64,000 nucleotides of DNA from Anaerostipes amylophilus (GTDB lineage: Bacteria; Bacillota; Clostridia; Lachnospirales; Lachnospiraceae): assembly GCF_025567365.1 (NCBI RefSeq), contig NZ_JAOQJG010000008.1, positions 1 to 64,000 on the forward strand, read 5' to 3'. A program made the position numbers and the translations under genes. The notes under the pieces were generated by a model. It ran no database searches. It was not told where the DNA came from and was given only the letters and a program-made list of their open reading frames with translations. Below are positions 25,644-33,579 of the stretch, in pieces. The number at the start of each line of letters is the position of its first letter. The stretch's first letter is position 1.

Positions 25644-26780
25644 TTATACAATTACAAATGTCAGCATGAGACGGACACCGCTGATCAAAGCTTTCTCATC
25701 AAAATCGAACTTTCCATGATGATTTGCAGGGTGGTCTCCACCTCCGATAAACGCAAAACATCCATCGATTTCCTCTAAGTAATTAGCAAAATCCTCTCCT
25801 AACATCATCGCAGGAACATGCGTAAATTCTGACGGATCGAACACTTCTCCTGCCTTCTCCATTACATTTTCTACAATCTCTGGATCATTGATCAGTGCTC
25901 CATGACTTGATGGCTGAAAATCAACTGTGACATCGATCCCATACATCTGTTCATGGGCTTTTGCAATATCTTTGACTCTCTCTTCGATCATTTCCTGTGC
26001 CTGCTTTGAAAATGTTCTTGCTGTTCCTTCGATCTTAGCTTCTCCCGCGATCACATTTCTTGCTGTTCCTGCTTCAATCTTCCCGATCGTTAATACTGCG
26101 GGATCTAATGGATTTAGATTTCTACTTACGATGGTTTGCATATTCATTACCATCGATGATACTGCCACCGCGGTATCAATTCCTTCATGTGGCTTTCCTG
26201 CATGACCAGACTTTCCATATAAATGAACTGCCAGCCAGTTTGTCGCCGCCATTCTTGGTCCTGCCTCCAGAGAAATCTTTCCGGATGGAATTCCATTGAA
26301 AATGTGAACTCCATAAATTCGCTTTACACTGTCCAGGATTCCTGTTTTTAACATAAACCTGGCACCTTCCGCAGTTTCTTCTGCTGGCTGAAACACAAGA
26401 TAAACTCTACGATTTAATTCTGCCTCATGCATCTTTAAAATCTTCGCTGTTGCCATAAGAATCGCTGTGTGCCCATCATGTCCACACGCATGCATACAAC
26501 CATGATTTAATGATGCAAAATCAAGTCCTGTTTCTTCTTCCACTTCAAGAGCATCCATATCTGCTCTAAGTGCAATACTGTCTTTCCTTCCATTACCAAC
26601 AACTGCAATAATTCCTGAGGGATCAAAAATCTTATACGAGATCTCCCATTCTTCCAGATGTTCTCTGATATATTCCATCGTCATAGTCTCATGAAATGCT
26701 GTTTCCGGACATCGATGCAGTGCCCGGCGAAATTCTACGACTTCTTGTTCAATTGCATATGCTTCCTGGTTTATGTCCAT
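25644..26780 (-). CDS. M20 family amidohydrolase (N-acyl amino acid/hippurate type)
   Basis: This 378-residue metallohydrolase of the M20D/AbgA type would cleave N-acyl amino acids or a related amide. Metal-binding motifs are ALRADMDAL, GCMHACGHDGHTA and VFQPAEETAEGA. The lid-domain signature HLYGKSGHAGKPHEG and the late MMLGEDFANYL and GGGDHPANHH are also typical. No signal peptide is present, so it is cytoplasmic. It starts 20 bases after the HAAS gene and likely shares its transcript. The exact substrate is not predictable; the family also includes N-acetyl-diaminopimelate deacetylases and indole-acetyl-amino acid hydrolases. Confidence 0.9.
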   Translation of the reverse strand: MDINQEAYAIEQEVVEFRRALHRCPETAFHETMTMEYIREHLEEWEISYKIFDPSGIIAVVGNGRKDSIALRADMDALEVEEETGLDFASLNHGCMHACGHDGHTAILMATAKILKMHEAELNRRVYLVFQPAEETAEGARFMLKTGILDSVKRIYGVHIFNGIPSGKISLEAGPRMAATNWLAVHLYGKSGHAGKPHEGIDTAVAVSSMVMNMQTIVSRNLNPLDPAVLTIGKIEAGTARNVIAGEAKIEGTARTFSKQAQEMIEERVKDIAKAHEQMYGIDVTVDFQPSSHGALINDPEIVENVMEKAGEVFDPSEFTHVPAMMLGEDFANYLEEIDGCFAFIGGGDHPANHHGKFDFDEKALISGVRLMLTFVIV

Positions 26781-26801
26781 ATTGCTTCCTTTCTTTGCTG
26801 A

Positions 26802-27257
26802 CTACCTTCCTGTAAGATTCATGATTAAGGCAACGATCAACCCAACAATGATCACTGGTCCCAGCACGATCATCATTGCATTAAATATATGAAACAGTAA
26901 GTAAATAATGAAAATAAAAATGATCACGGATAAAAGACATCCGAGTTTAAATTTTGTAGAATTCATCGTGAAAATATGTGTATTTCCACCAAACATATCC
27001 TCTGGAGTTTCCTCCTGTTCATCCTCATAATATTCTGTCTGTGCATAACTATCGTCCACACCTGCTGCGTCAATGATCGACCTTGCGATCAGTCTTGGAC
27101 TACCTAATTCGTTTAAAATTTCTGCTTCTGTCTTTCCACTTCTGATCTGTTCATTGATATAATTCTCATAATAGTCAATATTTTGTTGTACTACCATCGG
27201 CGATACTATTCCCTCTAGTGAAGATCTTAACTCCCCCATAAATTGTTTTCTTGTCAT
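26802..27257 (-). CDS. HAAS/DUF1700 domain membrane protein
   Basis: This 151-residue protein has an N-terminal helical HAAS-type domain (MTRKQFMGELRSSLEGI, then YYENYINEQIRSGKTEAEILNELG cut over two helices and SPRLIARSII). Two transmembrane helices follow at the C-terminus. Such proteins usually act with PadR-like regulators, but none is nearby. The frame opens at 27272, overlapping the upstream histidine phosphatase. ATG at 27257 has GGAG nine bases before it and starts four bases after that gene's stop, so I chose it. The function is not established. Confidence 0.8.
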   Translation of the reverse strand: MTRKQFMGELRSSLEGIVSPMVVQQNIDYYENYINEQIRSGKTEAEILNELGSPRLIARSIIDAAGVDDSYAQTEYYEDEQEETPEDMFGGNTHIFTMNSTKFKLGCLLSVIIFIFIIYLLFHIFNAMMIVLGPVIIVGLIVALIMNLTGR

Positions 27258-27261
27258 AAAT

Positions 27262-27882
27262 TTATTCTCCATCCTTATTATAGAAAATCTCTGACTCCTT
27301 TAATACGTGACAGGTTCCGTCTTTTACTTCGATCGTTGTCACTCCACAATTCTCCTGTCTTGGTGCATGCCAGAATTCCTCGATATCTCTTCCGTATATA
27401 TGAGTCAGCAAACTATGTATCCAGGCTCCATGGGAAAAAACAGCAACGTGCTGATATTTTCTCTCATTCGGCAGAATCATATCTTCCAAAAATTCTACTG
27501 CCCTTCCTATAACTTCTCTATGTGTCTCACAACCATTAGTCGTTTCAAAATGTACTGGATCATTAAAAAAATCAAGAAATGGATCATTCCTGTCTTCCAA
27601 TTCTTTTAATGTCATTCCTTCAAACATTCCAAAACAAGCTTCTTTCACCCTTTCGTCCTCATATAACGGAACATTTCTTCCACCTAAAATGATCTCCCCT
27701 GTTTCTTTTGCTCTCTTTAATGGACTGGTATATCCTATATCAAATGGTACATGACGAAGTCCTTCTCTTGTCATAAATGCAAGTTCTCTTCCATATTCAT
27801 TCAACTCTATATCTGAACTTCCCTGAATTCTATGTACTTTATTCCAGTCAGTTTCTCCATGCCGGATCAAATATAACTTCAA
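27262..27882 (-). CDS. Histidine phosphatase family protein (phosphoglycerate mutase-like)
   Basis: This 206-residue enzyme begins MKLYLIRHGETDWNKVHRIQG, with the phospho-accepting His in RHG. It continues with DIGYTSPLKRAKETGEI, VKEACFGMFEG and a second His in VAVFSHGAW. It is closer to small-molecule phosphatases (PhoE/CobC type) than to glycolytic mutase. It is first in a run with the HAAS protein and M20 hydrolase. GGAGG stands before the ATG. The substrate is unknown. Confidence 0.9.
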   Translation of the reverse strand: MKLYLIRHGETDWNKVHRIQGSSDIELNEYGRELAFMTREGLRHVPFDIGYTSPLKRAKETGEIILGGRNVPLYEDERVKEACFGMFEGMTLKELEDRNDPFLDFFNDPVHFETTNGCETHREVIGRAVEFLEDMILPNERKYQHVAVFSHGAWIHSLLTHIYGRDIEEFWHAPRQENCGVTTIEVKDGTCHVLKESEIFYNKDGE

Positions 27883-27907
27883 AACATTTTACCTCCAATT
27901 TAACAAT

Positions 27908-27936
27908 AGCATACCTTATTTTTTTGATTGAGTCTA
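27908..27936 (-). promoter_or_regulatory. Possible promoter of the histidine phosphatase operon
   Basis: TAGACT (27931-27936) and TATGCT (27908-27913) on the minus strand with a 17-base spacer, just before TTGGAGG and the ATG. The boxes are moderate matches. Confidence 0.5.
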
Positions 27937-28049
27937 GTCCCTCTTCATTGTGCATTTTTTCACTAAAATATAAAAAACTATGGATTTTTTATCGAACTTT
28001 GCTATACTAAGATTATACATATAAACTGAAATTTTAGGAGAGAAAAATT

Positions 28050-28442
28050 ATGAACATTCATGTTGGAGACGAGATTGAATTAACAGAACAAGTAGTTCCA
28101 GAAAACACTGCAAAGGAATGGGGAAGTGGAAGCCTTCCTGTTTATGCAACACCTGCTATGATCTTATTAATTGAGAAAGCCGCTGTTAAATTATTAGATG
28201 GCAAACTTGAAGAAGGTCAGACAAGTGTTGGAACAAATTTAAACATTGCACATGTTTCCGCAACACCAGTCAATGGAACGATCAAATGTCACTGCTCATT
28301 ATCTGAGATTGACCGCAAACGTCTGGTATTCCATATCGAAGTAACTGATAACAAAGGACGTGTTGGAATCGGTACTCATGAAAGATTCATCGTTGCTGAT
28401 GAACCATTTATGGAAAAAGCTGCTAAGAAATTAGAAGATTAA
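28050..28442 (+). CDS. Hot-dog thioesterase, FlK-like
   Basis: This 130-residue single-domain hot-dog protein resembles fluoroacetyl-CoA thioesterase FlK. The residues that form the FlK Thr-Glu-His set appear in the same order: Thr34 in VYATPAM, Glu42 in LLIEKAA and His68 in NIAHVSATP. The C-terminal strand GRVGIGTHERFIV is also family-like. Most relatives in gut bacteria do not face fluoroacetate, so another acyl-CoA is likely the substrate (inference). It is monocistronic on the plus strand, with AGGAGAG before the ATG and a strong terminator after it. Confidence 0.88.
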   Translation: MNIHVGDEIELTEQVVPENTAKEWGSGSLPVYATPAMILLIEKAAVKLLDGKLEEGQTSVGTNLNIAHVSATPVNGTIKCHCSLSEIDRKRLVFHIEVTDNKGRVGIGTHERFIVADEPFMEKAAKKLED

Positions 28443-28463
28443 TTTTTAACTCTATGTACAAAA

Positions 28464-28500
28464 AAAAATGGTGTCAGGATTTAATCCCGACACCATTTTT
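28464..28500. terminator. Bidirectional terminator between thioesterase and ribU
   Basis: AAAAATGGTGTC (28464-28475) pairs with GACACCATTTTT (28489-28500) across a loop with an inner GG/CC pair. The genes on both sides converge on it. Confidence 0.92.
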
Positions 28501-28509
28501 ATTATATTT

Positions 28510-29127
28510 TTATCTGCTTGTTCCCTTTAAGATTGGGGAAATCTTCTTATAAATAAAGAATGTAATCACTACACTGCACATTCCTTTGATAAATGTGAAT
28601 GGCATATTAAACCAGATCAGTGCATCCCATAATGTCTTCACGTTCTTGTTGATCGCCTGATATGCACCAAGAATCGCCTGCATTGGCATGAAGTTTGTGT
28701 ATACTGGATATACAACAAAGTAGTTTGAAAATACGCTGACGACTGACATAAGGACTGCCCCTGCTAATGCTCCGATCATTGCACTCTTCTGTGTTTTCTT
28801 TTTCTTATAAATAAGTCCTGCTGGTAATACAAAGCATACGCCTAAGATAAAGTTAGAAAGCTCTCCAACTCCACCTGTCTGTGTATGAAGAAGGTTGATC
28901 GCATTCTTGATAAAGCATACTGCAATTCCAGATACCGGTCCCATCGCATATGCTGCTAATAATGCTGGAAGTTCTGAAAAATCAAACTTGATAAATGGTG
29001 GTATTAACATAGGAATTGGAAATTCCAAAAACATCAGCACTGTTGCCAATGCTCCCAACATACCTGTTACTGCGATCGTTCTGATATTGAACTTTGTTCT
29101 TTTCATTGTCATTGTGTCTCCTGACAT
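28510..29127 (-). CDS. ribU: Riboflavin ECF transporter S component
   Basis: This 205-residue membrane protein binds riboflavin for uptake with a shared ECF module encoded elsewhere. It has about six transmembrane helices; recognisable segments are ALATVLMFLEFPIPM, FIKFDFSELPALLAAYAMGP and IKNAINLLHTQTGGVGELSNF, typical of RibU. The frame opens upstream at a TTG inside the leader terminator. ATG at 29127 has AAGGGAG nine bases before it, so it is the likely start. An FMN riboswitch and a terminator in its leader support riboflavin as the substrate. Confidence 0.93.
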   Translation of the reverse strand: MSGDTMTMKRTKFNIRTIAVTGMLGALATVLMFLEFPIPMLIPPFIKFDFSELPALLAAYAMGPVSGIAVCFIKNAINLLHTQTGGVGELSNFILGVCFVLPAGLIYKKKKTQKSAMIGALAGAVLMSVVSVFSNYFVVYPVYTNFMPMQAILGAYQAINKNVKTLWDALIWFNMPFTFIKGMCSVVITFFIYKKISPILKGTSR

Positions 29128-29209
29128 GATAATTCTCCCTTTCTTATCAAAAGATTTTAAATTTGTCCGCCAGAAGTTCTTGCAAAATTTTATAATTGTT
29201 TTATACAAG

Positions 29210-29247
29210 AAAAAATCCTGTCCATTTATCTACATAAACGACAGGGC
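29210..29247 (-). terminator. Riboswitch-controlled terminator before ribU
   Basis: On the minus strand CCTGTCGTTTAT pairs imperfectly with ATAAATGGACAGG and is followed by a T-run at 29211-29215. It lies between the FMN aptamer and ribU, where FMN binding would be expected to favour it. Confidence 0.82.
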
Positions 29248-29303
29248 TTCTGACTTGATCACATATCTTATATCTTCGTAATATCTTAAGACATGTCATC
29301 CAA

Positions 29304-29445
29304 CTACTTCTTTCATCCAGACTATACTGTTGGTTCAGGATTCTAACCTGATCGGCTTTACGCTCGTGGACTTATCTCTCTTAGAGTATCACCACCAGTC
29401 GAGAATTGATATCTTCGATATCTCACTCTGCCCTGAAGTTGGAGA
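29304..29445 (-). promoter_or_regulatory. FMN riboswitch (RFN element)
   Basis: Read on the minus strand it shows the conserved RFN blocks in order: AGGGCAGAGTGAGA near 29420-29434, CGACTGGTGGTGAT, AGTCCACGAGCG, AAAGCCGATCAGGTTAGA, and CAGTATAGTCTGGATGAAAG at the 3' side near 29312-29330. The ends can pair as the P1 stem (CTTC/GAAG). It senses FMN and acts through the terminator at 29210-29247. Confidence 0.96.
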
Positions 29446-29510
29446 ATCAATCTTCTCTACTTCAATATTCAATTACCAGAAAATGAAAGTGTTTTCTGTT
29501 CACATTTTTT

Positions 29511-29539
29511 ATTATAATAACTTCTGTTTTATTTGTAAA
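29511..29539 (-). promoter_or_regulatory. Sigma-A promoter of the ribU transcript
   Basis: TTTACA (29534-29539) and TATAAT (29511-29516) on the minus strand, 17-base spacer, about 65 bases before the aptamer. Confidence 0.82.
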
Positions 29540-29562
29540 GTATCATTTCATATTTCCTTATC

Positions 29563-29591
29563 TTTACACAAAGATTATTATTTGTTAAAAT
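29563..29591 (+). promoter_or_regulatory. Promoter of the DAHP synthase gene
   Basis: TTTACA (29563-29568) and TAAAAT (29586-29591) with a 17-base spacer, 50 bases before the ATG. It is divergent from the ribU promoter 24 bases away. Confidence 0.7.
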
Positions 29592-29641
29592 ATACACAAG
29601 CAAAATGCTTTATTGTATGAATTGTTAAGGAGAAAACAACT

Positions 29642-30670
29642 ATGGGAATGCACAAAATTGCGAAGATGCCTTCTCCAGAGGAATTAAAAGAAGAGATGCC
29701 TCTGAGTGAAGAAGCAAAACAAATCAAAGCTGCAAGAGACAAAGAGATCCGTGATGTATTTACAGGTAAATCTGATAAATTCTTAGTCATCATCGGGCCT
29801 TGTTCTGCAGATAATGAAACTGCTGTTATGGATTATCTTGGACGTCTGGCAAGAGTTCAGAAAGATCTTGCTGACAAGTTACTGATCATCCCTCGTATCT
29901 ACACTAACAAGCCTCGTACAACAGGTGATGGATACAAAGGCATGGTTCATCAGCCAGACCCAGAGAAAGCACCAGATATGGCAAGTGGTCTTCGTTCTGT
30001 TCGTAAACTTCATATGGAAGCATTAGAAGAATTTCATATGCCTGCCGCAGACGAGATGCTCTATCCAGGAAACTGGCCATATATGGATGACCTTTTATCC
30101 TACGTTGCCGTTGGAGCCCGTTCTGTAGAGAACCAGCAGCACCGCCTGACAGTCAGCGGATTTGATATCCCTGCTGGAATGAAGAACCCTACTGGTGGAG
30201 ACCTGACAGTTATGATGAACTCTATCACTGCTGGACAGCACCAGCATGATTTCATTGCCAATGGATACGAGGTCAAAACAGATGGTAACCCTCTGACACA
30301 TGCCATTTTACGTGGTTCCGTGAATCGTCATGGAAATAATATTCCAAACTATCATTATGAAGATCTGACTCGTGTTGCTTATATGTACGAGAAATTCCAG
30401 CTTAAGAACCCTGCAGTTATCGTTGATGCAAATCACTCTAATTCAGGTAAACAGTGGGATCAGCAGCCTCGTATCGTACAGGAAGTTCTCCACAGCAGAA
30501 GTTTCTTACCTGAGATCAAAAATCTTGTCAAAGGTATCATGATCGAAAGTTACATCGAAGATGGTAACCAGTCTATCGGTAATGGTGTTTATGGACAGTC
30601 TATCACTGACCCTTGTCTTGGATGGGACAAATCTGCTGCCCTGCTTTATCGTATGGCAGATTATGTATAG
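29642..30670 (+). CDS. DAHP synthase, type I (3-deoxy-7-phosphoheptulonate synthase)
   Basis: This 342-residue enzyme joins phosphoenolpyruvate and erythrose 4-phosphate, the first step to aromatic amino acids. Signatures are VIIGPCSADNET, IIPRIYTNKPRTTGDGYKG (metal/PEP region), GARSVENQQHR, GMKNPTGGD and VDANHSNSGKQ. Length and motifs put it with AroF/AroG/AroH. It is alone on the plus strand with AAGGAG before the ATG. It feeds AroC and the trp operon in this window. Which amino acid inhibits it cannot be told from inspection, so no letter is assigned. Confidence 0.95.
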   Translation: MGMHKIAKMPSPEELKEEMPLSEEAKQIKAARDKEIRDVFTGKSDKFLVIIGPCSADNETAVMDYLGRLARVQKDLADKLLIIPRIYTNKPRTTGDGYKGMVHQPDPEKAPDMASGLRSVRKLHMEALEEFHMPAADEMLYPGNWPYMDDLLSYVAVGARSVENQQHRLTVSGFDIPAGMKNPTGGDLTVMMNSITAGQHQHDFIANGYEVKTDGNPLTHAILRGSVNRHGNNIPNYHYEDLTRVAYMYEKFQLKNPAVIVDANHSNSGKQWDQQPRIVQEVLHSRSFLPEIKNLVKGIMIESYIEDGNQSIGNGVYGQSITDPCLGWDKSAALLYRMADYV

Positions 30671-30694
30671 AATAAATACAAGATTCTAGGTACA

Positions 30695-31258
30695 TTACTT
30701 CCAAAGTTTCAGCATTCCTGACATTATCGATGGATTTATGAAACTTTCCAGAATGCATCCCAGTATTATAAATATTATTTCAAACAGAATACTATAACGT
30801 AGAAGGAAGGAACTGCTTGTTTCATAAAGCATTTCTTCCTTTTTTTCTTCTTGAAAATTTCGTTTTATGAGCAAAATAAGGCTCATTCCATATAAAATAA
30901 ACTGCGGAAACAAACTCAAAAGCACAAGAAATAATCCTCTCATTCCCATCTGTATGATCTGAAGTGATAACATCGAACCTAGAAAAAATGCCATACTAAA
31001 CGTAAATCCGTACAAAAAAATCCATGGTTTTAATAAATATCCTGCCAGATAGATCATTGCATACTGTTTCACACGTTTAAATAGAATATAAAAAAATAAG
31101 CTCATGCTTGCACTATATAATTTCTGATTATGAAATACCAGATATTGCACCTGCCCTCCATATGCAAGATAATCCTGATATATAAAATTCGTAAACAAAC
31201 TTCCTAGGATCAGACCTGCTATGATCCATAATCCTGAAAAAAATTTCTCTTTATCCAC
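30695..31258 (-). CDS. SpoIIM-like (stage II sporulation protein M) membrane protein
   Basis: This 187-residue protein has about five transmembrane helices. The middle block LGSMLSLQIIQMGMRGL followed by LLSLFPQFILYGMS and the late IILGCILESFINP resemble the SpoIIM/DUF95 pattern (Q-x-G..., L-x-P-Q/H, E-x-x-x-x-N-P). SpoIIM is needed for engulfment, and this copy could be the sporulation protein or a paralogue. An in-frame ATG at 31279 coincides with a -10 box and has no ribosome binding site. GTG at 31258 follows GGGAGGG and is preferred. It lies downstream of the NUDIX gene, a common neighbour in Lachnospiraceae. Confidence 0.75.
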   Translation of the reverse strand: MDKEKFFSGLWIIAGLILGSLFTNFIYQDYLAYGGQVQYLVFHNQKLYSASMSLFFYILFKRVKQYAMIYLAGYLLKPWIFLYGFTFSMAFFLGSMLSLQIIQMGMRGLFLVLLSLFPQFILYGMSLILLIKRNFQEEKKEEMLYETSSSFLLRYSILFEIIFIILGCILESFINPSIMSGMLKLWK

Positions 31259-31277
31259 ACATTTCCCTCCCTGCCTC

Positions 31278-31286
31278 ATTATATCA
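31278..31286 (-). promoter_or_regulatory. Extended -10 promoter element of the spoIIM-like gene
   Basis: TGATATAAT on the minus strand is an extended -10 box with only a poor -35. It sits about 20 bases before the GTG start and argues against the upstream ATG. Confidence 0.5.
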
Positions 31287-31343
31287 TATGCAGTGCCTGT
31301 CTTTTATATTCTATTTTATTAGATGCTTCTCTGATGTATAAAT

Positions 31344-31874
31344 TTACTTCTCCATATTAAGATATCCAAGAACTCCTGATATCGTCTTTGCATCGATGAT
31401 CTTTCCTGAAAAGATCATATCTTTGATCTCATCTGTTGTATATTCTTCTACGTCAATAAACTCATCTTCATCAAGATGCTGCTTCGATGGCTTTAGATCC
31501 GTTGCAACATAAATTGGTATCTTTTCATCACAAAAACCTATCGCTGTGATCACAGTCATCAGATGTTGCATATGTCCTGCAATGTATCCTGTTTCCTCTT
31601 CAATCTCTCTTGTGACACATTCAAGTGGTGTCTCCCCTGGTTCAATTCCTCCAGCTGGAATTTCAAGTGTTTCCTGATCAAGTGCATTGCGGTATTGTCT
31701 TACAAGTAGGATCGTTCCTTTGTCGGTGACTGGAACAACTGCTGCCGCACCTTTATGTTTTACAAGATCCCATGTGACTACTTTTCCACTTGGAAGTTTC
31801 ACAATATCTTCGTAAAATCCAACAACTTTTCCTTGATGCATCAGGCGCTGTTCTAATTTCTCGTATCCTTTCAT
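31344..31874 (-). CDS. NUDIX hydrolase, ADP-ribose pyrophosphatase-like
   Basis: This 176-residue enzyme cleaves nucleoside diphosphate derivatives, probably ADP-ribose. The Nudix box runs from about residue 76 to 98: GGIEPGETPLECV then TREIEEETGY. The N-terminal strands and the EDEFIDVEEYT segment are typical of the ADP-ribose group. The frame opens at 31898, but AAAGGAG nine bases before ATG at 31874 supports the shorter form. It lies upstream of the spoIIM-like gene on the same strand and just downstream of the rny terminator. Confidence 0.9.
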   Translation of the reverse strand: MKGYEKLEQRLMHQGKVVGFYEDIVKLPSGKVVTWDLVKHKGAAAVVPVTDKGTILLVRQYRNALDQETLEIPAGGIEPGETPLECVTREIEEETGYIAGHMQHLMTVITAIGFCDEKIPIYVATDLKPSKQHLDEDEFIDVEEYTTDEIKDMIFSGKIIDAKTISGVLGYLNMEK

Positions 31875-31926
31875 GATTCTATCTCCTTTTCTATCCATTC
31901 TCTACTGTTAATATTCCTATTAATTG

Positions 31927-31954
31927 GAAAAAGCGATAGATTTCTCTATCGCTT
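31927..31954 (-). terminator. Terminator after rny
   Basis: AAGCGATAGA (31931-31940) pairs perfectly with TCTATCGCTT (31945-31954) over a four-base loop, with T's following on the minus strand. Confidence 0.88.
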
Positions 31955-31958
31955 CTTG

Positions 31959-33506
31959 TTATTTCGCATAGTCAACAACTCGTGACTCTCTGATCACATT
32001 AACCTTGATCTGTCCTGGATAATCCAGATTCTCTTCGATCTGATTTGAAATATCTCTCGCCAGTAAGATCATATCATCGTCACTGATTTGTTCAGGAACT
32101 ACCATAACTCGAATTTCTCGACCTGCCTGAATTGCAAAAGTTTTATCAACACCCTGGAAGGAGTCTGCAATCTCTTCCAGCTGTTTTAATCTTGTTGTAT
32201 AACTTTCCAGTGTCTCGCTTCTTGCACCTGGACGTGCTGCTGAGATTGCATCAGCTGCCTGTACCAGACATGCGATCAATGATTCTGGCTCCTCATCACC
32301 ATGATGAGATGCCACTGCATTGATGACAATTGGATTCTCCTTATACTTCTTACACAGATTCACACCGAGTTCTACGTGAGAACCTTCTACTTCGTGATCG
32401 ATTGATTTACCGATGTCATGAAGCAGACCTGCTCTCTTGGCCATTCTTACATCGACACCGATCTCTGCTGCTAAAAGTCCGGATAACTGTGCAACTTCCA
32501 TGGAATGTTTTAATGCATTCTGTCCATAGCTTGTACGGAACTTCATTCTTCCAAGAAGTCTTACAAGCTCTGGATGGATTCCATGAACCCCAAGTTCTAA
32601 TGTTGCTGCTTCTCCTTCTTCGCGCATCATAGTTTCGACTTCTTTTGTCGCTTTCTCAACCATCTCCTCGATGCGTGCTGGATGAATTCTTCCATCCACG
32701 ATCAGTTTCTCTAAGGCGATTCTTGCAATCTCTCGTCGAACCGGATTAAAGCTTGACAGTACAACTGCTTCCGGTGTATCATCGATAATCAATTCAACCC
32801 CAGTAGCGTTCTCAATGGAACGGATATTACGTCCTTCACGACCGATGATTCTTCCCTTCATCTCATCGTTTGGAAGCTGTACCAACGAAATCGTTGTCTC
32901 AGCCACATGATCAACTGCACACTTCTGAATCGCAGTTACCACATATTCTTTGGCTTTCTTTCTGGCATCTTCTTTCGCTCTTGTCTCCATCTCTTTGACA
33001 TACATTGCTGTCTCGTGTTTCACATCTTCTTTTACTGCTGATAATAATTGCTCTTTTGCCTGATCAGAGGTCAATCCGGAAATTCTTTCCAGTTCCTGTA
33101 GATGTTTTGCCTGCAGTTCCTGCAACTGAGCTTTCTCTGTTTCAATGTTCTTCTCTTTCGATGCTAATGACTGTTCTTTGCGCTCTAATGTTGTAGCTTT
33201 CTTCTCTACAGTCTCTTCTTTAGAGAGAACTCTCTGCTCATACTTCTGCAGTTCTGCCCTGCGTTCTTTTGTCTCTTTTTCAAAGTCATGTCTCGCTTTT
33301 ATAGTTTCTTCTTTTACTTCCAAAGAAGCTTCACGTTTCTTCGCATCCGCTGCTTTGATTGCTTCATCTATAATCTCTCTTGCTTTATCTTCTGCATTAC
33401 CGATTGTGATCTCCATCGCCTTCTTGCTTCTTGTATTAGCAATATAGACAGATACCGGTACAGCGATAACCAGAGTTGCGATAATGGCTATAATAATACC
33501 AACCAC
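31959..33506 (-). CDS. rny: Ribonuclease Y
   Basis: This 515-residue membrane-anchored endoribonuclease starts mRNA decay in Firmicutes. Parts in order: an N-terminal membrane helix (about 3-24), a long coiled coil to about 190, a KH domain with GREGRNIRSIENATGVE, and an HD domain with LLHDIGKSIDHEVEGSH. The start is GTG at 33506, with GGAGG seven bases upstream. It is monocistronic with a good promoter and a strong terminator. Length matches the family. Confidence 0.97.
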   Translation of the reverse strand: MVGIIIAIIATLVIAVPVSVYIANTRSKKAMEITIGNAEDKAREIIDEAIKAADAKKREASLEVKEETIKARHDFEKETKERRAELQKYEQRVLSKEETVEKKATTLERKEQSLASKEKNIETEKAQLQELQAKHLQELERISGLTSDQAKEQLLSAVKEDVKHETAMYVKEMETRAKEDARKKAKEYVVTAIQKCAVDHVAETTISLVQLPNDEMKGRIIGREGRNIRSIENATGVELIIDDTPEAVVLSSFNPVRREIARIALEKLIVDGRIHPARIEEMVEKATKEVETMMREEGEAATLELGVHGIHPELVRLLGRMKFRTSYGQNALKHSMEVAQLSGLLAAEIGVDVRMAKRAGLLHDIGKSIDHEVEGSHVELGVNLCKKYKENPIVINAVASHHGDEEPESLIACLVQAADAISAARPGARSETLESYTTRLKQLEEIADSFQGVDKTFAIQAGREIRVMVVPEQISDDDMILLARDISNQIEENLDYPGQIKVNVIRESRVVDYAK

Positions 33507-33550
33507 AGGTTTCCTCCTTATTCAATTTTTTGTGTATTCACACTTATCTA

Positions 33551-33579
33551 ATTCTATATGTTTTCAACATAAAAGTCAA
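33551..33579 (-). promoter_or_regulatory. Sigma-A promoter of rny
   Basis: TTGACT (33574-33579) and TAGAAT (33551-33556) on the minus strand, 17-base spacer. The -35 box overlaps the stop codon of the upstream amylase gene. Confidence 0.72.

Noticed and set aside
29330..29620. A 96-residue plus-strand open frame between ribU and the DAHP synthase gene
   Set aside because: It overlaps the FMN riboswitch and two promoters and has no ribosome binding site.
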